Below, piece by piece: positions 51,047-60,118 of a stretch of DNA of 64,000 nt (position 1 is its first letter; the number at the start of each line of letters is the position of its first letter). This stretch comes from Finegoldia magna_J (lineage in GTDB: Bacteria > Bacillota > Clostridia > Tissierellales > Peptoniphilaceae), in NCBI RefSeq assembly GCF_002243175.1, contig NZ_NDYF01000017.1:1-64000 (forward strand), in the 5' to 3' direction. Below the pieces are notes generated by a model that did not search any database, was not told where the DNA came from, and saw only the letters and a program-made list of their open reading frames with translations. A program made the position numbers and the translations under genes.

Positions 51047-51850
51047 TTATTTTAACTTTTTTATACGTTCACTTTCTGTTAGAATCCTCATTTGTTCAAT
51101 AGCAATTGCATTTAATTTTTCTATCCTTTCAGTTGCATCCATTCCCTCATTTATAAAAACAGCATTTAAGTTCTCAAGATTTGATAAACACACTAATTGT
51201 GATATATCAGCATAGTCTCTCATATTTCCTTTTAACTCCGGATTACTTTCACGCCATTCTTTTGCTGTCATTCCAAACAAAGCTACATTTAATATATCTG
51301 CTTCACTTGCATAGATATAGTTTATTCTTTCCTTTGATAATTTCTCAGGGACAAGTTTATTCTTAATTGCATCTGTATGAATTTTGTAATTTATCTTAGC
51401 TAAATTCCTCTTGATATCCCAACCTAATTGTTTTTGTTCTTCTTCTTTTAAGCGCTCAAACTCTTTAATAAGATAGAGCTTAAAATAAGGTGATACCCAC
51501 GATGCAAATTCAAAAGCTATGTCTTTATGTGCATATGTTCCACCATATCTTCCTGCTTTGGCAACAATTCCGATAGAATTCGTCTTATTGACCCATTGTT
51601 TAACCGATAAAATAAAACGATTAAAACCTGCTTCATTTTTAATTCCCTCGAATTCGGTGGAATTAAAATTCGCATTATACATTTCTTCCCATATTCCTAA
51701 AAATTCAATTGTATTTTTATTCCTTAGCCATTTTTCTATTAGTGTCACACCATTTTCAACATTTCTAACCATGTCGGTTAAAGAAATATAATCTCTATTA
51801 TCTATGGCAATAATGCTAATTTCTGATCCTTCCACATTTATTTTAGACAC
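51047..51850 (-). CDS. KilA-N domain protein
   Basis: The product has about 267 residues. Residues 15-135 form a KilA-N domain (DYISLTDMVRNVENGVTLIEKWLRNKNTIEFLGIWEE; KAGRYGGTYAHKDIAFEFASWVSPYFKLYLIKEF), a DNA-binding module of phages and mobile elements. The C-terminal part (LNVALFGMTAKEWRESNPELKGNMRDYA) matches the region often annotated as a Rha/ORF6N-associated tail. The start is GTG 51850 after GAGGTGA. Regulatory or phage-defence roles are both possible. It is the gene closest to the proposed element end. Confidence 0.8.
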   Translation of the reverse strand: MSKINVEGSEISIIAIDNRDYISLTDMVRNVENGVTLIEKWLRNKNTIEFLGIWEEMYNANFNSTEFEGIKNEAGFNRFILSVKQWVNKTNSIGIVAKAGRYGGTYAHKDIAFEFASWVSPYFKLYLIKEFERLKEEEQKQLGWDIKRNLAKINYKIHTDAIKNKLVPEKLSKERINYIYASEADILNVALFGMTAKEWRESNPELKGNMRDYADISQLVCLSNLENLNAVFINEGMDATERIEKLNAIAIEQMRILTESERIKKLK

Positions 51851-51926
51851 AAAAATCACCTCACAATATCTCATTTTAACTATAATTATATCATTTTTTT
51901 GTTTGTTCCTAAATATTTACCCTATC

Positions 51927-52021
51927 AACTCATAGTAAACAGCACTATTTATTTCTGCAAATTTTCTCGCCATTATTTACATTTTGGCATATTAAAATTA
52001 AAGCTGGCGAGATTATGAGTT
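51927..52021. repeat. nested inverted repeats beside the recombinase genes
   Basis: AACTCATA (51927) pairs with TATGAGTT (52014-52021), and TCTCGCC (51965) pairs with GGCGAGA (52006-52012). There is no T-run, so it is not a typical terminator. It lies between the third recombinase gene and the KilA-N gene and may be a regulatory or attachment-type site. Confidence 0.5.
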
Positions 52022-52039
52022 ACTTTTAATGCTATTCAT

Positions 52040-53560
52040 CTATTTTTCTATAATTTCTATTTCTCCACTTCTTGATACAACTATTTTATCAATAGAACTA
52101 TCTACATAGGATTTCAATAAATTATTCTTATCTAAGGAATTACCATCGAATTCTTTCTTCAAATCAATCTTCTCTGATTTTAATTCTTTCAACCTACTCT
52201 CCAATAATATCTTTTTATCTTTGATAAAAGTTTTTTCCTTTAAGTAGTCCTCTTTTGAAATATTTTTCTTTTTATAATTTTCATAAATGATTTGTAAATT
52301 ACTGTTTAATATGGATATTTCCTTTAAAATCTCTTCTTTTACATTCTTGTGTTCTATAACTTTCTCTTTATTTAATGTGTTTTGAATCTTAAAACCTTTT
52401 AATTTTGGTTTTATAAGTTCAATAATATCTTTCTCTTTGATATTGTTTGGTGTTTTCTCAGCTTTACATAAATTACAATAATAACTTTTATACTTGTGTA
52501 TTTTATCTGAATTTTTCTTTTGTCTAATATCACTGCGAAAACTCATATGTCTACCACATTCTTTACAAAAAATCTTATCAGAAAAAATAGAACGATTTTT
52601 ATTTCCTGTATATCCCCCAAAACTTCTTTTTTCTTTTATTTTCTTAACCTTATCAAACACTTCTCTGGAAATAATAGATTCATGGGTATTTGGAAGTATT
52701 TTCCACTCATCTTCAGGAAGTAAAATTCTTTTTCTTCCACCTATTTTTGTTTCTTTGAATTTATTATATACATAATCTCCTGTATATAGTTCGTTCCTTG
52801 TAATCTGTGAGATAGCTGCATTTGTCCAAACTCTTTTCTTTACTTCACTTCCGGTAATTAAATTTCCAGTATAATCAGAAAGTTTCAGTTCTTCTTTTCG
52901 TTCAGAGCGTGTAATATAACCTTTTTCATTAAATATATTAGCCACTTGAATACACGAATATCCTTTTAGCAATAAATCAAAAGCTTCTTTAACTATAAAA
53001 GCTGTTTTTTCATCAATGATGATACTATGTTTATCTTTTGGATCTTTAATATATCCAAAAGGTGCTGCCCAATTTATATTTTTCCCCTGCGATTTAATTT
53101 GCCTAATAGAACCTCTTACCTTTTCAGATAATTCCTTACTGAATAAATCATAATACAATGTCTTAAACTGTGTATCTGTATCTAAGCCATTACCTTGTTC
53201 TTTTAAAGAATCATAGTTGTCATTAATAGCAATAAATCGTATTTTTAGAAATGGTAATATATTGCTTAAGTAATCCCCAAGCAAAATATAATCTCTTGAA
53301 AACCTAGACATATCTTTTACAATTATAGTTCCCACTTTACCACTCTTTATATCCTCAATAAGCCTTAAAAAGGAAGGTCTATTTGTATTAGTAGCAGAAT
53401 ATCCATCATCTACATATTCTTCTATTTCACAACTTTTTAAAGATGTTTCATTTTCAATGTAGCTTTTTATATAATCTCTTTGATTTGCTATACTTTCACT
53501 TTCATCCACTTTGTGATAATCTTCTTCAGAAAGTCTTAAATATATAGCTATCTTATTCAT
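52040..53560 (-). CDS. large serine recombinase (third of three)
   Basis: The 506-residue site-specific recombinase has a resolvase domain with the nucleophile serine in IYLRLSEEDY, VKDMSRFSRDYILLGDYL with catalytic arginines, a Recombinase domain (APFGYIKDP to TQITRNELYTGDYVYN), a zinc beta-ribbon (FCKECGRHMSFR with YYCNLCKAEK) and a C-terminal coiled coil. It starts at ATG 53560, overlapping the preceding gene by 8 bases. Three in tandem suggests shared or redundant integration/excision functions. Confidence 0.92.
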   Translation of the reverse strand: MNKIAIYLRLSEEDYHKVDESESIANQRDYIKSYIENETSLKSCEIEEYVDDGYSATNTNRPSFLRLIEDIKSGKVGTIIVKDMSRFSRDYILLGDYLSNILPFLKIRFIAINDNYDSLKEQGNGLDTDTQFKTLYYDLFSKELSEKVRGSIRQIKSQGKNINWAAPFGYIKDPKDKHSIIIDEKTAFIVKEAFDLLLKGYSCIQVANIFNEKGYITRSERKEELKLSDYTGNLITGSEVKKRVWTNAAISQITRNELYTGDYVYNKFKETKIGGRKRILLPEDEWKILPNTHESIISREVFDKVKKIKEKRSFGGYTGNKNRSIFSDKIFCKECGRHMSFRSDIRQKKNSDKIHKYKSYYCNLCKAEKTPNNIKEKDIIELIKPKLKGFKIQNTLNKEKVIEHKNVKEEILKEISILNSNLQIIYENYKKKNISKEDYLKEKTFIKDKKILLESRLKELKSEKIDLKKEFDGNSLDKNNLLKSYVDSSIDKIVVSRSGEIEIIEK

Positions 53561-55307
53561 GCTCTACCTCCAACTGCTTTCCCACATCTTTATCAAGTTT
53601 AAACTTAAAATATATGGTAACCTGCTTATACTCTGATATTTCTATATGACTAATTAATGTATCGACCAATTCTTTATCAACTTCTATGCTTTTAGCATCC
53701 AAGCAGCAAAATAGTACATCTATAAATTCTATAATTTCTCTTTTTTTCTTTTTTATATTTCTTATTCTTTCAGCAAAAACTTTTAATTCATTTTTTAAGG
53801 TTTTTATTTGATTATTTATTTTTTTACTTTCTATTTTAAAATCACTTAAAAGAACCTCTCCTTTAACATAGTTTTCATATTGTTCTTGTAGATTGATCCT
53901 AAGAGAAGCAATCTTTTTATTATTTACATCTGTTTTTAGAGAAACTTGATTTATCTTTTCAGTACTTATATTTTCTAAATATATTTTTAGTCGTAATCTT
54001 TTATCCTTTTTATAAAAGCTTGAAACCAGTCTTTTTAAGGTATCTACTAAAATTTTATCTAGGTCTGTTTCGTATATTCTTACATGAGATTTTTCTAAGT
54101 TTAATCTATCTCCACCTTTACAATAATAACAATAGCAAATCTCATCATGATATTTCAGTCCTCGTGGTCCATATTGTTTTTTCAAATATCTGCCACAAAC
54201 ACTGCACTGTATGAGGTCGTCATACTTTCCTTCTTTTTTATGATCTCTTTGAATTTTTACTCCAACATTTTCTTTTCCGTCTTTTATTATGTTTTTCAGT
54301 GAATGGTAAGGTAGATAGTTTTGTTTTTTCTCCTTTATCTCTCTGATATTTTCAAATGTAGTTTTGTCTATTAAACCTTCGTGGGTGTTCTCTGTTATAA
54401 TCCACTCTTCTTTATCACGAAACTTACTTTTCCTACTTGGATCATGTCTATTTGAGTATACTCTTTGAATCAAATTCCCAATATATACTTCATCAGAAAG
54501 CATTTTTGATATATAAGAAATATCCCATTGTTTTGTATCTTCTTTATCCTTAAAAATTTTACCTGTTCTTTTATATTCATCAGGTGTCGTATATGTTTTA
54601 GTCAATTCTCTTGCTATTTGCATATTGGATTTACCTTGACTTGCCATATAAAAGATAAGTCTTACTACATCTGCTGCCTTTTCGTCCATCACCAGAACTC
54701 TTTTTCCATCAATTTTATCAACCTTATAGCCATACGGAGCCATCGCTCCTATAAAAGACCCTTGTTTCATTTTTATTTCTTTAGATGCTTTTATTTTCTT
54801 TGAAATATCTTTTGCGTATAAATCATTGAAGATATTTTTTATTGCTATTTCATAACTCTGATCTGATTTTATACCGTCTTTAGTATCAAGATTATCATTT
54901 ACGGAAATAAATCGAACTCCCAAAAATGGAAATACTTTTTCGATATAGTTTGCGATTTCTAAATACTCTCTACCAAACCTTGACATATCTTTTACTATGA
55001 TACAATTTATCCTACCTGTTCGGATATCTTCCATCATTTCAATAAATGCAGGTCTTTTAAAATTTGTTCCAGAATACTCATAGTCCTTGTATACTCTTAA
55101 AATCTTTATATCTTTTTCTTTTGCAGCATTTATACAGAGTTCTTCCTGCATTTCAAGTGAATTACTTTTATCCCTGTAAGCTTCCTTTCTTTCCTGTGAT
55201 AATCTAGCATAAATACCGGCAATGTATATTTTTTCAATCACTTTTCCAACTTCTGTTCCTGATTGTGATATATGCCTATTTTTTGTTCTAGCCACAGCAT
55301 ACCTCAC
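53553..55307 (-). CDS. large serine recombinase (second of three)
   Basis: The 584-residue recombinase has a longer N-terminal leader than its neighbours. The catalytic serine is in GIYARLSQER, followed by VKDMSRFGREYLEIANYIEKVFPFLGVRFISVNDN, the APYGYKVD recombinase domain and a ribbon with QCSVCGRYLKKQ plus CYCYYCKGG. A long coiled coil ends in a charged tail. It overlaps the first recombinase gene by 20 bases and the third by 8, so all three are one transcription unit. Confidence 0.92.
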   Translation of the reverse strand: MRYAVARTKNRHISQSGTEVGKVIEKIYIAGIYARLSQERKEAYRDKSNSLEMQEELCINAAKEKDIKILRVYKDYEYSGTNFKRPAFIEMMEDIRTGRINCIIVKDMSRFGREYLEIANYIEKVFPFLGVRFISVNDNLDTKDGIKSDQSYEIAIKNIFNDLYAKDISKKIKASKEIKMKQGSFIGAMAPYGYKVDKIDGKRVLVMDEKAADVVRLIFYMASQGKSNMQIARELTKTYTTPDEYKRTGKIFKDKEDTKQWDISYISKMLSDEVYIGNLIQRVYSNRHDPSRKSKFRDKEEWIITENTHEGLIDKTTFENIREIKEKKQNYLPYHSLKNIIKDGKENVGVKIQRDHKKEGKYDDLIQCSVCGRYLKKQYGPRGLKYHDEICYCYYCKGGDRLNLEKSHVRIYETDLDKILVDTLKRLVSSFYKKDKRLRLKIYLENISTEKINQVSLKTDVNNKKIASLRINLQEQYENYVKGEVLLSDFKIESKKINNQIKTLKNELKVFAERIRNIKKKKREIIEFIDVLFCCLDAKSIEVDKELVDTLISHIEISEYKQVTIYFKFKLDKDVGKQLEVEHE

Positions 55308-57006
55308 TTTCAGCGCTTACAAGACTTTTATTCATAACAATGGGTATAGTTTTTGACTTCCTGCTTATATCGATACTTTTCTTTTTTATGGTGTTAGATT
55401 TAATGCCAGACTTATCCATTTTTGTCATTTCTTCAAGTAAAGACAATTCTTCGGTATGATTAAACCTAACATCTATCGTCTTATTTTCAGAAATAAAAAT
55501 TTTATCAATAAGCATCACAACAGACAATCTATCTATTTCCGATAAATTTTTATACTTGTTAATGTCGATGATCCAACTCTTATTTTTGTCAATCCTCTCC
55601 TTAGTATATTCCTGTTTTTTCAATCTATACTCGATACTTTCATCTAATTTAGTCAATTTCTCTGTATAGTTTTTTCTAAAAAGTTGATATTCTTCTTTAC
55701 TAATAACATCTTCTTTTAGGTCAAGGTATAGGGAAGATAAGAGTTCTTCTGTCATCGCTTTTTCTCGTTTTAGTATAGGAATTTGATTGTCTTTCAAATT
55801 TTTATTTATATCTATACGCTGAACTTTAGAATATAGATTTTCATTAAATTCAATGTAGGACTTCATTATTTTAGATACTGCTTTTATCAAGGTTTCTTCT
55901 TTTATGCTGTGTCTTGTGCAAGATTTTTCCTTGTTGTACTTTGAACAGATATAGAATATCTCTTCTCTTTTTTTATACTTTACAGTCCTTCTAATCAAAG
56001 AACTTCCACATTCTTTACAAAAAAGCATTCCTGTAAAAATATCAATTTTGTCCTTTCCACGAGAATTATTCAAATCTCTTTTTAACATAGTATTTGCAAT
56101 AGTAAAAACTTCTTTACTTATAATTGCTTCATGGGTATTTTCTACTCTTATCCATTCTTCTTTCTCTTTTTCTATCTGCTTTTTATTTTTATAACTTAAA
56201 GTAACACTCTTTCCTTGTAAGGTATTTCCAATATATACTTCATTTTCTATAATTCTATTTACTGTCTTTGCTGACCAATTTCCACCTTTTGTATTTTGAA
56301 ATCCATTACACTTAAATCCTTGACTTTCTTTATATTTTCTTGGAGTTAAAACTCCTAAATGATTTAGTTCATCTGCAATTGCCTTTGAGGAATATCCCAA
56401 GAGTTTCATATCAAATATTTTTTTGATAATATCTGATATCTCTTTATCAATCACTAACTTGTTCTTATTCTCCTCAGACTTTTTATATCCATAAGGTGCA
56501 AAAGCACTGATAAAGTCTCCTTTTTCTCTTTTTATCTTTTGAGAGCTTTTTACCTTATTGGAAATATCTCGGCAATAACTATCATTGATGAAGTTTTTTA
56601 TAGGAAGTATAAGATGTGTATCGTTTATATCTGCACTTTTACTATCGTAATTATCATTTACAGATATAAATCTTATCCCGTTTTCTGGAAATATTCTTTG
56701 AATATATTTTCCTGCTTCTATATAATCTCTTCCGAATCTCGATAAGTCCTTTACAATAATTGTATTGAACTTTCTATCATAGGCAGCCTTTATCATTTCT
56801 TTAAAATTGGGACGATCAAAATTTGCACCTGAATACCCATCATCCACATACTCTTTGACAATTGTAATTTGATTTTTTCTTGCATAAGAGTTTATAATTT
56901 CTCTTTGATTGGATATAGAGTTACTTTCTGTTTTTTCGCCATCTTCTTTTGATAGTCTTAAATACATAACTGCCAAATTTTCTTTTGCTAAATTGTTTTT
57001 AAACAT
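55288..57006 (-). CDS. large serine recombinase (first of three)
   Basis: The 572-residue recombinase has its catalytic serine in AVMYLRLSKEDGEK. The resolvase core (VKDLSRFGRDYIEAGKYIQ), recombinase domain (AFAPYGYKKSEENKN), ribbon FCKECGSSLIRRTV with ICSKYNKEKSC, and coiled coil are all in the standard order. AAGGAGGC precedes the ATG. The 55-residue protein at 57105 is encoded just upstream on the same strand and probably starts the operon. Confidence 0.92.
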   Translation of the reverse strand: MFKNNLAKENLAVMYLRLSKEDGEKTESNSISNQREIINSYARKNQITIVKEYVDDGYSGANFDRPNFKEMIKAAYDRKFNTIIVKDLSRFGRDYIEAGKYIQRIFPENGIRFISVNDNYDSKSADINDTHLILPIKNFINDSYCRDISNKVKSSQKIKREKGDFISAFAPYGYKKSEENKNKLVIDKEISDIIKKIFDMKLLGYSSKAIADELNHLGVLTPRKYKESQGFKCNGFQNTKGGNWSAKTVNRIIENEVYIGNTLQGKSVTLSYKNKKQIEKEKEEWIRVENTHEAIISKEVFTIANTMLKRDLNNSRGKDKIDIFTGMLFCKECGSSLIRRTVKYKKREEIFYICSKYNKEKSCTRHSIKEETLIKAVSKIMKSYIEFNENLYSKVQRIDINKNLKDNQIPILKREKAMTEELLSSLYLDLKEDVISKEEYQLFRKNYTEKLTKLDESIEYRLKKQEYTKERIDKNKSWIIDINKYKNLSEIDRLSVVMLIDKIFISENKTIDVRFNHTEELSLLEEMTKMDKSGIKSNTIKKKSIDISRKSKTIPIVMNKSLVSAESEVCCG

Positions 57007-57104
57007 AAAAAAGCCTCCTTTAATTCAATTTACATACAATAAATCGAACCAAGGTTAGGCTTCCACAAAAATATTATAACGCTCCTTATATTTTTTGTCA
57101 GCCC

Positions 57105-57272
57105 CTAATAGGCAGAAAATTTTTCTTTGATGTATTCCTCTACTAAATTTTCTAAACTAAATCCATTTTCATTAAATTTAACTTCTATATTCCAACCATC
57201 AATTTGATTTATCATCTGTTTATCTTTTTTATCTGTTTTCATTTCTGTATTTATATTATGTTCATCACACAT
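57105..57272 (-). CDS. 55-residue small protein upstream of the recombinases
   Basis: MCDEHNINTEMKTDKKDKQM opens a 55-residue acidic/basic mixed protein that ends EYIKEKFSAY. AAGGAGAAG lies 7 bases before the ATG, and the stop is 98 bp before the first recombinase. Small proteins of this size often sit at the head of recombinase operons of clostridial elements; its role (for example directionality) is only a guess. Confidence 0.6.
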   Translation of the reverse strand: MCDEHNINTEMKTDKKDKQMINQIDGWNIEVKFNENGFSLENLVEEYIKEKFSAY

Positions 57273-57397
57273 AATATCTTCTCCTTATCTTCAATATTTT
57301 TAAGTTTTTTGACATTAACAGGCGTGTAGGTCACGACATTGGAATTTCACCACCGCCCCTTTTCAAGATGAGCCGGCAACAACTGTAGAAGTATCAT
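57251..57397 (-). pseudogene. 48-codon frame interrupted by one in-frame TGA
   Basis: From ATG 57397 the frame reads MILLQLLPAHLEKGRW, then TGA (57349-57347), then NSNVVTYTPVNVKKLKN and on to TAA at 57253-57251. A single base change of TGA to TGG would give one continuous 48-residue peptide. No SECIS-like hairpin follows the TGA, so this is more likely a decayed small gene. 57400-57600 otherwise holds a CCTTGACAACTGAATA leader-like sequence and nothing I can name. Confidence 0.3.
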
Positions 57398-57625
57398 TAT
57401 CCCCATTTGCTTCAATGCATCAGTTTCCTAGGCTGAATATATAATTTCTTTTTGTCGCTCGTTTTCTTTTATCCTTCTTTTAACTAGAGTATTTATTTAA
57501 ACCGAAATCCTTATCAGCAGAAAAGTTATGGCGAAGAAATTATAAAGCTCCACAAATGGTTAATGTCCTGTCTTGGTCTATTCAGTTGTCAAGGTTCAAA
57601 ATTCTTTCAATTTCTTTTTTTATAT

Positions 57626-57677
57626 AAAAGAGGACAAAATTCCCCTTCACTTTATAAAGGAAAATTTGCCCTCTTTG
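57626..57677. terminator. long imperfect hairpin after the sigma-like gene
   Basis: AAAGAGGGCAAATTTTCC pairs imperfectly with GGGGAATTTTGTCCTCTTT on the minus strand. The tail is AT-rich but not a pure T-run, so it is a weak terminator or a structural site. Confidence 0.4.
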
Positions 57678-57688
57678 GTAACCATAAT

Positions 57689-58099
57689 TTATAGTTCTTC
57701 TATAAATTTCTTTAGTTTTTCTAAAATTTTATCTCGTCTCTTAATTAAAGTTGGATGTGAGATATTTTTAGTCTTTGCTACTGCACGAAGTGTTTCATCA
57801 TTGAAATATAATCTTTCTATGATTTCCCGCTCATCCCTATTTAACTTTGACAAAGCACTTTTTAGTGCTTCAATCATCATTTGTGTAGCTACAACTTTTT
57901 CTACATCAACGTTTTTATCCTCTAAATTATCTTCGAAATTCCCATCATGATTTAGGGACGAAAAAAAGAGCAAGTGGTTTTTCTTGTCCACCTGCTCTAA
58001 ATATTTTTCATGTTCTCTTTCTTGCCAGTAGACTTTGTATATCTGCTCGCTTACTTTGATTTTTTGCCCACCGACATAAAGGTAATATTCTTTTGTCAT
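57689..58099 (-). CDS. sigma-70 region 4-like regulator of a mobile element
   Basis: The 136-residue protein has an N-terminal YYLYVGGQKIKVSEQIYKVYWQEREHEKYL, a segment common to small regulators of Gram-positive conjugative elements. The C-terminal helix-turn-helix is of sigma-70 region 4 type (LSKLNRDEREIIERLYFNDETLRAVAKTKNISHPTLIKRRDKILEKL). It lacks region 2 and so cannot replace sigma alone. It probably activates element genes. GGAGGAAAC precedes the ATG. Confidence 0.8.
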   Translation of the reverse strand: MTKEYYLYVGGQKIKVSEQIYKVYWQEREHEKYLEQVDKKNHLLFFSSLNHDGNFEDNLEDKNVDVEKVVATQMMIEALKSALSKLNRDEREIIERLYFNDETLRAVAKTKNISHPTLIKRRDKILEKLKKFIEEL

Positions 58100-58140
58100 T
58101 TATGTTTCCTCCATTCTTTTTTGTCTTTATGTTTTCAGAC

Positions 58141-58181
58141 AAAAAAAGGAGGACTCCTGCTCTTGGGCATGGTTAGTCCTC
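58141..58181 (-). terminator. intrinsic terminator of the ABC/MATE cargo operon
   Basis: GAGGACT pairs with AGTCCTC and is followed by TTTTTTT on the minus strand. Confidence 0.75.
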
Positions 58182-58234
58182 TAGAGTGAAAGAAACTCTT
58201 TCTAATAGTAATTGTATTTAATTTTTTAACTGAG

Positions 58235-58303
58235 TTATCTAGCTTGTAAACAGCGTAAGCCAAAGAAAAAAGGTAAATTTATTTTAATAATATTTTTTTG
58301 CAT
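58235..58303 (-). CDS. 22-residue peptide with strong ribosome site
   Basis: MQKNIIKINLPFFFGLRCLQAR is encoded after GGAGGTAAAAT, about 80 bp downstream of the ABC half-transporter. It is too short to judge by composition. It could be a translated leader for the sigma-like gene downstream or a small membrane-active peptide, or it may be chance. Confidence 0.3.
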   Translation of the reverse strand: MQKNIIKINLPFFFGLRCLQAR

Positions 58304-58381
58304 ATTTTACCTCCATTCTCTTAGTTAAAGCTCTTACTATTAAAAATTTTCCTGTTCAAAGACTTTAAATATTTCTTTCTT

Positions 58382-60118
58382 TTAATTATTTAATTTCCAT
58401 GATTCTGCCTTAGCTTTTGAATTAATAAGGTCAGAATAAAGTCCATTATTTTTAATCAGTTCTTCGTGATTTCCACGTTCTACTATTTCTCCATCTTTTA
58501 ATACTATAATCTGATCTGCATTTCTAATGGTTTTTAGTCTGTGGGCAATCATAATTACTGTTTTGTTTTTTGTTAATGATTCTATTGCTTCTTTAAGCTT
58601 ATCTTCATTTTCTGGATCTATATTTGCAGTTGCTTCATCAAAGATAATTATATCTGCATCTTTTAGCATGGCTCTTGCTATGGAGATTCTTTGTTTTTCT
58701 CCGCCTGATAGACTTGCTCCACCTTCTCCGATGATAGTGTTATATCCTTCTGGTAAAGCTTCTATAAATTCATGACATCTTGCTTTTTTTGCAGCCTCAA
58801 CCACCTCATCGTGACTTGCATCTTGTTTTCCAAATTTTATATTGTTTTCAATTGTATCTTCAAATAGATATACATCTTGAAATACCATGGAAATAGAATT
58901 CATTAAGTTTTCTATCTTATAGTCTTTTATATTTTTTCTACCTATTAAAATTTCGCCAGAATTTACATCCCAAAATCTTGCAATAAGATTACAAAATGTT
59001 GTCTTACCAGATCCAGATGGTCCAACAATAGCAGTCATAGTATTTTCTTTTATCTCTGCTGATACATTTTTTAAAATTGGTCTATCATCATAGGAAAATG
59101 ATACATTTTTAAAGACTATGTTGTGATTTTTTATTGGCTCTGTAATACTTCCTTCTTTCATATCAGGCATTGAATCTATAAAACCAACTGAATCTATAGC
59201 GTTTTCGCAAGCTCTTAGGATTGCCATGTTTGATCCTGCTCCGATAAGTCCTTCAAAAATTATAAAGGATGCCATAATCATAAGAATTGTTTCAGCAAGT
59301 GGAAGTTCACCAGATAAATTTAATTTTAGAGATACATAGACCATAGCTACTGTTGTTATTCCCATTACAATTCTTTGGATAACTGTATATGGTGCTACAG
59401 ATTTTTCTAAATCTAAAAGTATATTTGATGTATCTTTTATAGACTTTCTTAAAGCCCTGTTATTCTCTCCACCAAGATTATAGGATTTTATAACCTGCAT
59501 TCCTTGTAAAGTTGCCAATACTTCTTTTGTAAGTCTTGTTTGTGTTTCTGTCATCTTGTCTGCATTAGCTGATGATTTTTTCTCCATCATTGATGTAACT
59601 ATAAAGAATACTATTACACCTGCTACTGCAACAAGCCCTACCTTTACATTAAAAATTAAAGTTCCAAGGACAAAGACTAAAGTATTTAAAACTCCGCCAA
59701 GTACAAGAACCAAAAGCATAGGCACCCACATTTCTGCTTGGGAAAGTGATGATGTAGCAATAGTAGTTAATCTTCCTAGTGAAAAGCTTGAAAAGAAACC
59801 CATAGGAACTCTTTTTATCTTTTCTCCTATTTCTATTCTCTTGTGAGCTGCCATAAAATATCCAGCGTGAGTTTGTGCCATTTGAGATGATTTTTGTGTC
59901 ATAATCTTTCCAACAAGGGAAATTACTAATATGCCAAGACAAACAAAAATAACCTTATAGTCTAAAGTTTTAGAGAATATATTTACTAGCATATAGTAAA
60001 TTGCTCCAAACTCAAGAGCATTAAATACTGCGTGCAAAAATCCAGCAAGAATAGATTTCTTAATATTTACCTGTTCTTCTTTTGAAAAACTCCATATCTT
60101 TTTAAACACATTAAGCAT
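58382..60118 (-). CDS. ABC half-transporter (membrane domain plus ATPase), partner 2
   Basis: The product has about 578 residues: six membrane helices (to about residue 310) and an ATPase domain with Walker A GPSGSGKTT, Q-loop VFQDVYLF, signature LSGGEKQR, Walker B IIFDEAT and HRLKT. The type is that of exporter-fold siderophore importers such as YbtP/YbtQ and IrtA/IrtB. The start at ATG 60118 follows AAGGGG and overlaps the previous gene's stop. It would form a heterodimer with the gene at 60111. Confidence 0.85.
   Translation of the reverse strand: MLNVFKKIWSFSKEEQVNIKKSILAGFLHAVFNALEFGAIYYMLVNIFSKTLDYKVIFVCLGILVISLVGKIMTQKSSQMAQTHAGYFMAAHKRIEIGEKIKRVPMGFFSSFSLGRLTTIATSSLSQAEMWVPMLLVLVLGGVLNTLVFVLGTLIFNVKVGLVAVAGVIVFFIVTSMMEKKSSANADKMTETQTRLTKEVLATLQGMQVIKSYNLGGENNRALRKSIKDTSNILLDLEKSVAPYTVIQRIVMGITTVAMVYVSLKLNLSGELPLAETILMIMASFIIFEGLIGAGSNMAILRACENAIDSVGFIDSMPDMKEGSITEPIKNHNIVFKNVSFSYDDRPILKNVSAEIKENTMTAIVGPSGSGKTTFCNLIARFWDVNSGEILIGRKNIKDYKIENLMNSISMVFQDVYLFEDTIENNIKFGKQDASHDEVVEAAKKARCHEFIEALPEGYNTIIGEGGASLSGGEKQRISIARAMLKDADIIIFDEATANIDPENEDKLKEAIESLTKNKTVIMIAHRLKTIRNADQIIVLKDGEIVERGNHEELIKNNGLYSDLINSKAKAESWKLNN

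Noticed and set aside
57347..57349. Second selenocysteine codon
   Set aside because: No SECIS-like hairpin follows, and the short frame has no known selenoprotein motif.
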